DNA from: CAUZIZ01 sp965219005
GTDB taxonomy: Bacteria; Acidobacteriota; UBA6911; RPQK01; JAJDTT01
DNA length: 64,000 nt
Reading direction: 5' to 3'
Assembly: GCA_965219005.1 (NCBI GenBank)
Contig: CBDCMS010000003.1
Coordinates: forward strand, 2,418,001 to 2,482,000
Shown here: positions 19,638 to 27,754 of the stretch, in pieces
Position numbering within the stretch: position 1 is the stretch's first letter
Layout of the letters: every line of letters begins with the position of its first letter
Position numbers and translations under genes: made by a program
Notes under the pieces: model-generated
The model's input: the letters and a program-made list of their open reading frames with translations, nothing else
Told to the model about the DNA's origin: nothing
Databases searched by the model: none

Positions 19638-21299
19638 TTACTCTTCTCGTCTCAACAGTTCGTTCAAAGACAGCTTCTCGAACACCAAGTGGGACTGGCT
19701 GCCCTCGTAGACGATCCCGACGTGGCTCGCATCGATGCGCGTCATGCTGGGATAACCGTTACCCCGGCCTTCGTCCAGCAGAATACGGTACTCTTCCGGC
19801 CAGGTAAGACCTTCGTCGAAGCTCACCTGGATCGAGTGGTGGTCCCGGCCGGTTTGAGAGTGCGGGTTGGCGAACAGCAGGACGTGTTTCGGCTTCCCTT
19901 CTTCCTCGTAATCGAAGCGCAGCAAGCTGCCGTTGCAATTGGGTTCGATCAGCGTCTTGCGGTGCGTTGAGTGTGGCCGCCAGGTCTTACCGAGGTCGTC
20001 CGTCAACCACACCGAACGGAATTTGGTGGGTCGGACCGTTCGGCTGTTCAGCATGATCGAATCGTCCAATTCCACCACCTCACACTCGTTGTTGCCGGTT
20101 GCAGATGGGGAGCCGACGGTCCAGGTGGCGCCGTGATCGCGGCTGACGATAAGGGTCGAAAAGAGGCGGTCCTTCGCATCGCGGCCCTCCCCTGGAAGAA
20201 CCAGGGTGCCGTCTCGTAAGGTGATTCCCGCCTGGGGGGAGGGAGCCAAAAGAATCCATTCGGACTTCTTCAGTTTGCGTGTCAGATTCTCGGGCTTGGT
20301 CCAGGTAAGCCCGTCGTCCTTGGACCGCACCATCATGAATTGAGCGCTCTTGCCGATTTCGTAGCCTGGCTCGGAGCCGTCTCCGCTCCACTGATGTTTG
20401 TCCGGCTTGCCCCACATCCAGACGGCAGCACAGAAGATCTCGCCAGTATTTTGATCCACGACGATTCCCGGATCACTGACGCCATTCTGCTCCGGTCCGA
20501 GTCCGCCGTACTCGCCCATGTCCATGATCACGCGCACCGGCTCCCAGCTCTGGCCGCCATCGGTGCTGCGGCTCAGACCGATATCGATGTCCTCCTGCAA
20601 GTCCCGACGCTTCCGCCGTCGCATGTCGTACACACTCAACAGCGTTCCCTTCGGCGTCGTGGTCAACGCCGGGATCCGCGTCGTATGCACGCCGTCGTCA
20701 TGGCCCTTGCGAAGGGCAAAGCCAATGCGCTTGCGCACACCTGGGCTGGTATCCGTCGGTGCGACCCTGCCCGCTGAAGTCTCAACTCCCGTACACAGAG
20801 CGTCGACCTTGTGGGTCAGCATGGCCGTGGGTTTGAGGTTGCAGGAGAGCCAGAAGACATGGGTTCCCTGGCTCAGGACTCGATCGCCCGAGAACACCAA
20901 CTCGGCGGCCGGTTCGGCCAAGCTTCCGAACGGATTCCCGAGGAACTCGGCCAGGACGCTATCTGGATCTTCGGAGAAACTGATCCCGCTGCGCAGAGCG
21001 TCGAAATCTGGCATTCGTCGACTGCCGGCATAGAACAACTGTAGGGACTCGATATCCCCCAGATCGTCAGTGCCAGCCAAAGAAAAGGCAAACGAAGTTA
21101 CCCGAATCTCTTCCTCTCCAACCTGAAGCACTACCTGTGCGAGGGCATTGTGATCCTGGCGAATCAGGACCGGATGAACGCGCTGTGCGGCCGTTGCTTT
21201 AGCCGATTCCTCCGGAGCGATCTGACCGCCAGAAGGCGTACAGGCCGTGAAAAGACTGACGACCAGGAAGAGAATTAGCGACGCTATTGGATGGTTCAT
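19638..21299 (-). CDS. Exo-sialidase-like (GH33) lipoprotein
   Basis: 553-aa surface or periplasmic sialidase-type hydrolase. The N-terminus ends in a lipobox with Cys at residue 20 (LFTAC). A beta-rich N-domain comes first, then a six-bladed propeller: a TTRIPAL motif (the RIP triad residue region), and five Asp-boxes of the S-x-D-x-G-x-[ST]-W type (for example STDGGQSW, SKDDGLTW, SRDHGATW, SFDEGLTW). Such enzymes release sialic acids from glycans. It is divergent from the first Na+/solute symporter, suggesting coupled breakdown and uptake; sialic acid catabolic genes are not in the window. Confidence 0.82.
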   Translation of the reverse strand: MNHPIASLILFLVVSLFTACTPSGGQIAPEESAKATAAQRVHPVLIRQDHNALAQVVLQVGEEEIRVTSFAFSLAGTDDLGDIESLQLFYAGSRRMPDFDALRSGISFSEDPDSVLAEFLGNPFGSLAEPAAELVFSGDRVLSQGTHVFWLSCNLKPTAMLTHKVDALCTGVETSAGRVAPTDTSPGVRKRIGFALRKGHDDGVHTTRIPALTTTPKGTLLSVYDMRRRKRRDLQEDIDIGLSRSTDGGQSWEPVRVIMDMGEYGGLGPEQNGVSDPGIVVDQNTGEIFCAAVWMWGKPDKHQWSGDGSEPGYEIGKSAQFMMVRSKDDGLTWTKPENLTRKLKKSEWILLAPSPQAGITLRDGTLVLPGEGRDAKDRLFSTLIVSRDHGATWTVGSPSATGNNECEVVELDDSIMLNSRTVRPTKFRSVWLTDDLGKTWRPHSTHRKTLIEPNCNGSLLRFDYEEEGKPKHVLLFANPHSQTGRDHHSIQVSFDEGLTWPEEYRILLDEGRGNGYPSMTRIDASHVGIVYEGSQSHLVFEKLSLNELLRREE

Positions 21300-21447
21300 G
21301 GGGAGAGCTCCAGTCCTTGTGTAGCATAGATCCGTACGATCAAGCGATTGACGCTAGACTAGCACAGCGGACCCCCTCAAGGCATTTGCGTTGTCAAAGT
21401 CTTCCGGCACTTCGGCACTATAGAGCCGGACGAGGAACACTGCTAGG

Positions 21448-23067
21448 ATGTATTGCCCATTGCCTCAAGGGATGGGTTCTGTACGAAGACCAAAAAGCAA
21501 GAGGATCGTTTTGGAACTCGCGACCTGGTCCTGGATTTTTCTGATCCTGTACATCGGCGTCATGCTTGGCTTGGGTTACGCCGCCAGCAAGCGGATTCGT
21601 GACGCCGACGACTTCGCCACCGCTCGAGGCTCCTACGGTCCAGTCTTCCTCGCCTTCGCTTTCGCCGCGACCATCGCCAGTGGTGGCACCTTTCTAGGCC
21701 TTCCTGGATTCGCCTATGAATTCGGATTGCCTGCCATCTGGGGGGGCATTCTCTATCCCATCGGCGCCTACTTTGGCGTGCTCATCTCGATGCGATTGAT
21801 CGCCACCAGCGGCAACAGATTCGGGAATCGCTCCATCCCCGAATACCTGGGGGACCGTTACCAGTCCGACGGCATTCGTATCCTGGTTTCGATCTTCTCT
21901 TTGATGCTGTTTTTCTACCTCGCGGCCCAACTGGTTTCCGGCCTGGTGATGTTCGAGATCATGCTGGGCTTGTCTCAGGCGTGGGCCCTGGGAATCACGA
22001 CTGTGGTGCTGCTCATCTATGTCACGATGGGAGGCGCCCACGCCGACATTCTCACCGATGGAATCCAGGGCTTTCTGATGCTCGTAATTGCCGTCGTGGT
22101 TATCTTCATCTTTCTGTTCGGCGCGGGATTCGAGGGAGGCACCAGCGAAGTGATCGAACGGATGGAAGCATCCGATCCGAATACCGTTGGGCTGCTCAAC
22201 CGCACCACGCCCCTCTACCACTCCTGGTGGTCGCTGGTCTCTCTTCTGCTGAGCCATATTCCCTTGGGCCTACTCCCTCATCTGGGAAACAAACTCTGGG
22301 CGCTTCGAGGCGACCACGACAGAGTTCTCTTCGTGAAACTGGCCTTCGCCATCGGGATCACCTTGGGGATGCTGGGTTTGGCTGGACTCCTTGCCCGGGG
22401 AATCTTCGGCGATGCCCTGCTGGCGGAGGGAGCAAATCCGAATCAGTCACTACCGCTTCTGTTCCTGGAACTGTTTCCGACCTGGCTGGCCGCGCTGGTC
22501 GGCGTGGGAATTCTCTGTGCAATCATGTCTACTGCGGATGGCCTGGTGGTGTCCTCTTCCCAGATCATCGCAAACGATATGTATCGCCGTACCCTGGTCC
22601 CGCGGCTCCGGTCGCGGCCACCGGAAGAGGAAATCGATCACCGCGTCCTCGTCCTCAGCCGCTGGAGCACGGTAGTAGTGCTCCTTGCTTGCGCCACCAT
22701 GGCTTGGTTTCTGATCGAGACCAACATCGGGCTGATTATCTGGATGGGAACCGGCGGCATGATGGCTGCGTTCGCTGGCCCCCTGGTGGTAGGCGCCCTG
22801 TGGCGGGGCGTGACCCGAACCGGTGCCTACTGGGGACTTGCCTGCGGCATGGCGACGTTCGTCCTCCTGCACACGGGTGTTTTGGAACCCCTCTGGTTCG
22901 AGAACACTTTTCTGTTCGGCACCGTCGCCTGGCTGAAGAACGAGGCTCCCAATCCGTTCTCCTGCTCGGCAATGGGTGAGATTGTCTCGGTAGTCGTCAC
23001 CTGGTGCGTTTCCCGACTTACACGGCCATTGGACAAGGCTCATCTGGATCAGCTGTTTGGGGTATGA
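21448..23067 (+). CDS. Sodium:solute symporter
   Basis: SSF (SLC5-like) family transporter of about 539 aa with 13-14 membrane helices, using the Na+ gradient to import sugars, sialic acid or other organic solutes. Conserved SSF regions are visible: GLGYAASKRI, an early ATIASGGTFLG turn, YVTMGGAHADILTD (TM5-6), and IMSTADGLVVSSSQ for the Na+ site. ATG 21448 is used; TTG 21511 (LELATWSW) with GAGG upstream fits family N-termini better. It lies 100 bp upstream of a second symporter. Substrate is not predictable from the sequence. Confidence 0.88.
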   Translation: MYCPLPQGMGSVRRPKSKRIVLELATWSWIFLILYIGVMLGLGYAASKRIRDADDFATARGSYGPVFLAFAFAATIASGGTFLGLPGFAYEFGLPAIWGGILYPIGAYFGVLISMRLIATSGNRFGNRSIPEYLGDRYQSDGIRILVSIFSLMLFFYLAAQLVSGLVMFEIMLGLSQAWALGITTVVLLIYVTMGGAHADILTDGIQGFLMLVIAVVVIFIFLFGAGFEGGTSEVIERMEASDPNTVGLLNRTTPLYHSWWSLVSLLLSHIPLGLLPHLGNKLWALRGDHDRVLFVKLAFAIGITLGMLGLAGLLARGIFGDALLAEGANPNQSLPLLFLELFPTWLAALVGVGILCAIMSTADGLVVSSSQIIANDMYRRTLVPRLRSRPPEEEIDHRVLVLSRWSTVVVLLACATMAWFLIETNIGLIIWMGTGGMMAAFAGPLVVGALWRGVTRTGAYWGLACGMATFVLLHTGVLEPLWFENTFLFGTVAWLKNEAPNPFSCSAMGEIVSVVVTWCVSRLTRPLDKAHLDQLFGV

Positions 23068-23166
23068 GAGAACGGTCGCAACCGTTTGCGATCCGCCCTA
23101 CCTTCGTCTATCCTCTTGAGACTTGAGCGGCCTATTGGGCCGTCAACCCGTGGAAGGAGTGGGTCA

Positions 23167-24972
23167 GTGTTACTAGCTACCGCAGCAGGAAGGCCGGACC
23201 GATTTGAAGGCCTCTTTACAATCGACTACATCGCAGTAGTCCTCTACTTCGTCGCCATGCTGGGCCTGGGGTACTACTTCAGCAAGCGGCAGAAGTCGAC
23301 GGAAGAATACTTCATGGCGGGGCGCGGCATGCCCTGGTTCGTGGTGGGGCTGAGCATGTTTGCCACCCTGCTATCGACGGTGAGTTACCTCTCCACTCCC
23401 GGGGAGATCATGAAGAATGGGCCGGGGATCTGGGGAATGCAGATGCATATCCCCTTCACCCTCACGATCGTGACCATGATTCTGATCCCCTATTTCATGC
23501 GTAAGCGCCTGACCAGCGCCTACGAGTATCTGGAGGATCTGTACGGGCTCAGGACCCGGCTCTTCGCGTCGACATTGTTCCTCTTCATTCGTCTCTTCTG
23601 GATGGGGATGATCGTCTACACCGCCACCTTCGCGATGACCCGGATGACCGGTCTCTCTTTCAACTGGCTCATGCTGGGAATCGGTACCATAGCGATCGTC
23701 TACACCACCATGGGAGGTATGCGAGCGGTGATCTGGACCGATGTGGCCCAGTTCTTCATCCTCTTCGCTGGCCTGGTATTCACCATGACCTTCGTCTTGA
23801 TTGAAACCGGGACCGGTCCTCTGACCTGGTTTCACAATGTGATGCAGGTCGAAACACGGCCACAGCCTTTCTTCGCGTTCGATCCCTACGTTCGGGTCAG
23901 TTTGATGGGTGCCGCGATATACGGCCTTTTCTGGTGGACCTGTACCGCTGGTTCGGACCAGGTGGCGATCCAGAGGTATCTATCCACCGGTTCTTTAAAG
24001 GCCGCCCGGAAGTCCTTCATGGCCAACATCGGTGCCGATTTGAGTATCGCCCTCTCCCTCGGGTTCACTGGGATGGCGCTTTATTCCTATTACTTGACAC
24101 AGCTCCCAGGCACGCCCGACCAGGCATTCCCCCACTTTATCGCCCACGCCATGCCACGAGCGCTGGCCGGATTGGTGGTAGCCGCCCTTTTCTCAGCAGC
24201 CATGTCGAGCCTGGATTCGGGGATGCACGGCGTTGCTACGGTCATCACCGTCGATTTCTTTCGGCGACTCCGAAAACAGACCCTGGACGCGGTTTCCGAG
24301 CTCCGTCTGGCCCGTCTCATCACGGTGGCCGCAGGCCTGTTCGCGATCGGCTTTTGCCTCTACCTGAACACGATTTCGGAAGAAACTCGCGGAAACCTGT
24401 ATGAAATGACGGTTCGGATCAGCAGCTATATCACTGGTACGCTGGGAGGCATGTTCTTCGCCGCCTTCCTGAGGCTGCGCTGTTCCGGAAACATGCTGAT
24501 CGCTTCCGGGGTCCTGGGAGTGTTGGTGGGCTTTTATCTTGGTTTGGGGCACTGGTTCCTGGAGCATCCAAGGATCTTCCTCTTCGTGGAAGGATCGGCA
24601 CAGACGGAACAGCTGCGTTGGGAACCCTCTGTGGACGAGCCCAATCTGATTGGATCTGATCCTCAGGCCAACCGGTTCGCACTGTCGGGGCCGAAGGTGG
24701 CTGCTCAACACGCCACCATCGAGCTGACTGAAGACGGCTGGCAGGTGCGGAGTGCTGACAGCGCCGCAGAGATTCGGGTCAACGATAAGGTGACTACTCG
24801 AGACACGCTACGACTCGACGATGTGATTGGTATTGGAGAAAACCGGATTCTGGTAAAGGTGAAGGCAATTTCCTGGATGTGGGTGCTACCCAGCGCCTGT
24901 CTAGTGACCCTGCTCTCGGCCGCTATTTTCAGTCTGTTCTCTCGGCGACGACCACTCGCCGAAGCTGTCTGA
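23167..24972 (+). CDS. Sodium:solute symporter with C-terminal FHA-like domain
   Basis: Second SSF transporter, about 601 aa. The GTG start at 23167 has AAGGAG at the right distance; the longer frame from 23086 adds unneeded residues. The SSF core spans residues ~15-470 (YFSKRQKSTEEYFMAG, TMGGMRAVIWTD, AAMSSLDSGMHGVATV). After the penultimate helix comes a soluble segment at about residues 490-570 with FHA hallmarks: LIGSDPQANRFAL, a central QHATIELTEDGW, VN and DDVIGIGENRI. One further helix and a short basic tail end the protein. FHA domains bind phosphothreonine, so transport may be tied to Ser/Thr kinase signalling. Confidence 0.85.
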   Translation: MLLATAAGRPDRFEGLFTIDYIAVVLYFVAMLGLGYYFSKRQKSTEEYFMAGRGMPWFVVGLSMFATLLSTVSYLSTPGEIMKNGPGIWGMQMHIPFTLTIVTMILIPYFMRKRLTSAYEYLEDLYGLRTRLFASTLFLFIRLFWMGMIVYTATFAMTRMTGLSFNWLMLGIGTIAIVYTTMGGMRAVIWTDVAQFFILFAGLVFTMTFVLIETGTGPLTWFHNVMQVETRPQPFFAFDPYVRVSLMGAAIYGLFWWTCTAGSDQVAIQRYLSTGSLKAARKSFMANIGADLSIALSLGFTGMALYSYYLTQLPGTPDQAFPHFIAHAMPRALAGLVVAALFSAAMSSLDSGMHGVATVITVDFFRRLRKQTLDAVSELRLARLITVAAGLFAIGFCLYLNTISEETRGNLYEMTVRISSYITGTLGGMFFAAFLRLRCSGNMLIASGVLGVLVGFYLGLGHWFLEHPRIFLFVEGSAQTEQLRWEPSVDEPNLIGSDPQANRFALSGPKVAAQHATIELTEDGWQVRSADSAAEIRVNDKVTTRDTLRLDDVIGIGENRILVKVKAISWMWVLPSACLVTLLSAAIFSLFSRRRPLAEAV

Positions 24973-24989
24973 GCCAGTAGGTTGCTGCA

Positions 24990-25325
24990 CTGAAACTTGA
25001 ATAGTGAACAGTGATGAAGTGATCAGTGAACAATACCGGAAACAGCTGCAGGCAACAGAGCCGCGAACGACTTGACTTGTCTGCAAGATGAGCCCAAGTT
25101 CCGAGGAGAGAGCCGGACAACAGCAAGATCTCCCGGAACCGCGAGAAGGTTCTTTCCTGTACGATCCGGTGCAGCCGGTGGCGGGGCTAACCTGAAGCTT
25201 CAAACGTGGCTTCGGTCTCCAGGCCGAAGTTCTGGCTTCGAGCTCTTGGCTCGAAACGGCGGCCTGGAGACCGCCGCCACGCCGGATCGCCGAAGTTTCT
25301 TTCCCGAATGGGGCCAGGACTGCTT
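24990..25325. repeat. Dispersed repeat family R2, copy 1
   Basis: Starts with CTGAAACTTGAATAGTGAAC and contains a block shared with 52714-53240 and 60613-60863, including ACAGCTGCAGGCAACAGAGC followed by CGCGAACGACTTGACT. Inside is a long stem (GGTCTCCAGGCC at about 25217 pairs with GGCCTGGAGACC at about 25262). It occupies the whole gap between the symporter and the DUF2461 gene; no gene is seen here. Confidence 0.85.
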
Positions 25326-25373
25326 GGGAGCGGAAGTGACCCGAATACGATACTTCGAAAGGCAAAGTCAATA

Positions 25374-26072
25374 GTGGATTCAGAAGCAAGCCACCGAGGA
25401 TTCTCCCCCGGACTCATTGAATTCTTGAAGGATCTGTCACAGAACAACCGACGGGACTGGTTCAAGGCCAACGAGAACCGCTACCAGGAGGAGGTGCTGG
25501 AGCCGGCTTTCGCCTTTATCCGGGCCATGAGACCTAGAATCCATGCCATCTCGCCTCACTTCGTGGCCGAGGCGCGGAAGGTCCGGGGTTCGCTGATGCG
25601 GGTGCACCGTGATGTCCGGTTCTCCAAGGACAAGCGACCCTACAAGACGAATGTGGGGATTCGATTCCCCCACGAATCCTCGGGTGATATAAGCGCACCC
25701 GGATTCTACGTCCACCTGAGCCCGGAGGAAATCTTCCTGGGGGTAGGAGTATGGCACCCCGCGCAGCCCTCATTGATAAAGATCCGAGAGAAGGTAGATC
25801 TAGATCCCAAGGGCTGGCTCAAAGCTCGAGATAGCAAGCGGTTCCGCGAGCTGTTCCAACTGGCTGGAGAGAGTCTCAAGACCGCCCCCAAAGGCTATCC
25901 GAGCGACCATCCCCTGATTGAAGATCTGAGACGTAAGGACTTCATCGCCGCTCAGGAGCGGTCTGTCGAGGATGCATTGGACCCGGCCTTTCTGGAGCGG
26001 ACGGCCGAAGCATTTCGAGCATCAGCACCCTACGTTAAATTCATCTGCGGTGCGCTGGGCGTGGCGTTCTAG
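25374..26072 (+). CDS. DUF2461 family protein (TIGR02453-like)
   Basis: Conserved soluble protein of unknown function. Visible family features are FLKDLSQNNRRDWFKANENRY near the start, GSLMRVHRDVRFSKDKRPYKTN-type core (basic residues for a phosphate-rich ligand), a GFYVHLSPEE strand pair and VWHPAQPSL. GTG at 25374 is the likely start because residues further upstream come from the repeat. Family members are about 220 aa, the length here (232). No pathway is known. Confidence 0.85.
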   Translation: MDSEASHRGFSPGLIEFLKDLSQNNRRDWFKANENRYQEEVLEPAFAFIRAMRPRIHAISPHFVAEARKVRGSLMRVHRDVRFSKDKRPYKTNVGIRFPHESSGDISAPGFYVHLSPEEIFLGVGVWHPAQPSLIKIREKVDLDPKGWLKARDSKRFRELFQLAGESLKTAPKGYPSDHPLIEDLRRKDFIAAQERSVEDALDPAFLERTAEAFRASAPYVKFICGALGVAF

Positions 26073-26075
26073 TTC

Positions 26076-26591
26076 CTATTGCGCCAGGTCATGGCATAGA
26101 TCACAGTCAATTGAGGCCTGTTTTTCCAGATGACAGGCAACGCAGACCTTCATGCTGGTAGAGACCTCCTTCGCCAGAATCTCCCGCTTTTCAATCGGTC
26201 CGTGGCAGATCGCACATTTCAAGTTTGCCTCCAAGTGCCTGGAGTGGCCGAAGGTGACGAAGTCGGGGAGCTCGTAGACCCGAACCCAAGGGGGTTCCTT
26301 TCCTTCCTGGTGAAACTGGGCCAGCTTCTGGATTTCGGGTTCACTTTTCTTCAGCGTGTCGTGACAGAGCATGCACTGCGCTATTGGTGGCAGTCCAGCC
26401 CGCTCCTCCCGGCTGGCTTGCGAGTGACACTGTTGGCAGCCCAATCCGAGGGAGGAGTGTTTGAGGTGATCGAACGACACCGGTTGAGGCGCTACCTTGA
26501 TCGGCAGGCGCTCGTACATCCCTTGATAGTTGGTGATCTGCGGAATCAGCAGACCCAGGCCGAACCAGAGCAAAAGCAAGCGAGCCGCCAT
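26076..26591 (-). CDS. Multiheme c-type cytochrome (five CxxCH)
   Basis: Secreted or anchored electron-transfer protein with five heme motifs: CQQCH, CMLCH, CAICH, CVACH and CDLCH. A hydrophobic segment (residues 1-20, LLLLWFGLGLLIP) acts as signal or anchor. ATG at 26591 gives this segment right at the start; the longer frame to 26714 adds unrelated sequence. The fold resembles class III cytochrome c/c7-type proteins (heme spacing irregular). It is divergent from the TPR gene; the two may share a promoter region of about 120 bp. Confidence 0.85.
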   Translation of the reverse strand: MAARLLLLWFGLGLLIPQITNYQGMYERLPIKVAPQPVSFDHLKHSSLGLGCQQCHSQASREERAGLPPIAQCMLCHDTLKKSEPEIQKLAQFHQEGKEPPWVRVYELPDFVTFGHSRHLEANLKCAICHGPIEKREILAKEVSTSMKVCVACHLEKQASIDCDLCHDLAQ

Positions 26592-26716
26592 ATCCTCAAA
26601 TCTCCCACAGGAAACAAGGGGCAATCCTAACAGATGGGCGACCAGGGCGAAGTGGGCCTTCTTCAAGCTTTCAGTGCGGAGACGAGACGGTCTGTGGTAA
26701 GAAATACACAGCAATC

Positions 26717-27715
26717 ATGAATCCTGAAACGCCGCTAAGACTGCTCTATCTGGCGTTGTACCTGGCACTCGTCGGCGTGCCCGGAGAAGCGGCAGAACAA
26801 GACAGATTCGAGCTCAGAGGACGGGTGTTGCTGGCTGAAGGACGACCAATCCGCGGCATCGTGCCGGAGATCCGTCTCGAAGGGACCCGTTCCCCTTTCC
26901 TGAGAAGGACCCTGGCAAGGCGAGATGGGACCTTCAAGTTCAAGAAGGTTCCGGCTTCCACCTACCAGCTGACGATATCAGCGCTGGCATGGGGAGAAAT
27001 GAGGCGCACCCTGGAGATAGGTCCCAGCGTCGCCGACGCCAAGCGAAGAGTCGAGGTCAGCTACGTCTTCCAACCGAACGGACGAGCCGGCTCATCTGCT
27101 ACCGTCTCGACCAAACAGCTTTCAGTGAAACGAAGCGCTTTGAAGCACTATGCACGGGCGCTGAAGCGTCTGGAGAAGGAGGATTCCGCAGGCGCCATCA
27201 AGCATCTTGAGAAGGCGGTTGAGATTTCGCCCCACTATTCCAGCGCCTGGAATCATCTCGGAACCATTGCCTACATGTCCCGCCAGCATGCGCGTGCACG
27301 ACAGTACTTCGGAAAGGCACTCGAGCATGAACCGGACTCCTACCCTGCTCTGGTCAATCTGGGAGCTGTGCTGCTCGCACTGGACAAGCGAGAAGAAGCA
27401 CTCGAAACTAATCTTCGAGCCGCCCAACTAGGCCCTGAGGAGCCCCTGGCCCGGAGCCAATTGGGACTCTGCTATCTCCGACTGGACCGACTGCAGGAGG
27501 CAGAGGAACAACTCAAGCTGGCCAAGAAACTGGATCCTGGACACTTTTCTGGCCCACAACTCACGCTTGCTGAAATCTATCGTCGCCGACGAGACTTCGC
27601 AGCAGTTGCTGCCGAGATCGAAGAGTTCCTCCGCTACCATCCGGACTCGCCTGCGGCGGAGCAGCTGCGAAAGCGTCTGCAAGTCACCCGAGACCTCCTC
27701 CTCTACCAAGAGTGA
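26717..27715 (+). CDS. Secreted TPR protein with carboxypeptidase-like domain
   Basis: A 332-aa protein with signal peptide (LLYLALYLALVGVPGEA), a CarboxypepD regulatory-like beta domain at residues ~30-115 (FELRGRVLLAEGRPI...GTFKFKKVPASTYQLTI), then about five TPR repeats to residue 320 (SSAWNHLGTIAYMS, DSYPALVNLGAVLLAL). TPR arrays mediate protein-protein contacts. Its role is unknown; it may be a periplasmic scaffold. Start is ATG 26717. Confidence 0.82.
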   Translation: MNPETPLRLLYLALYLALVGVPGEAAEQDRFELRGRVLLAEGRPIRGIVPEIRLEGTRSPFLRRTLARRDGTFKFKKVPASTYQLTISALAWGEMRRTLEIGPSVADAKRRVEVSYVFQPNGRAGSSATVSTKQLSVKRSALKHYARALKRLEKEDSAGAIKHLEKAVEISPHYSSAWNHLGTIAYMSRQHARARQYFGKALEHEPDSYPALVNLGAVLLALDKREEALETNLRAAQLGPEEPLARSQLGLCYLRLDRLQEAEEQLKLAKKLDPGHFSGPQLTLAEIYRRRRDFAAVAAEIEEFLRYHPDSPAAEQLRKRLQVTRDLLLYQE

Positions 27716-27754
27716 AGCCGGGGCGGCTCAGGCGCCACTCGAAGGAAAGACCAA

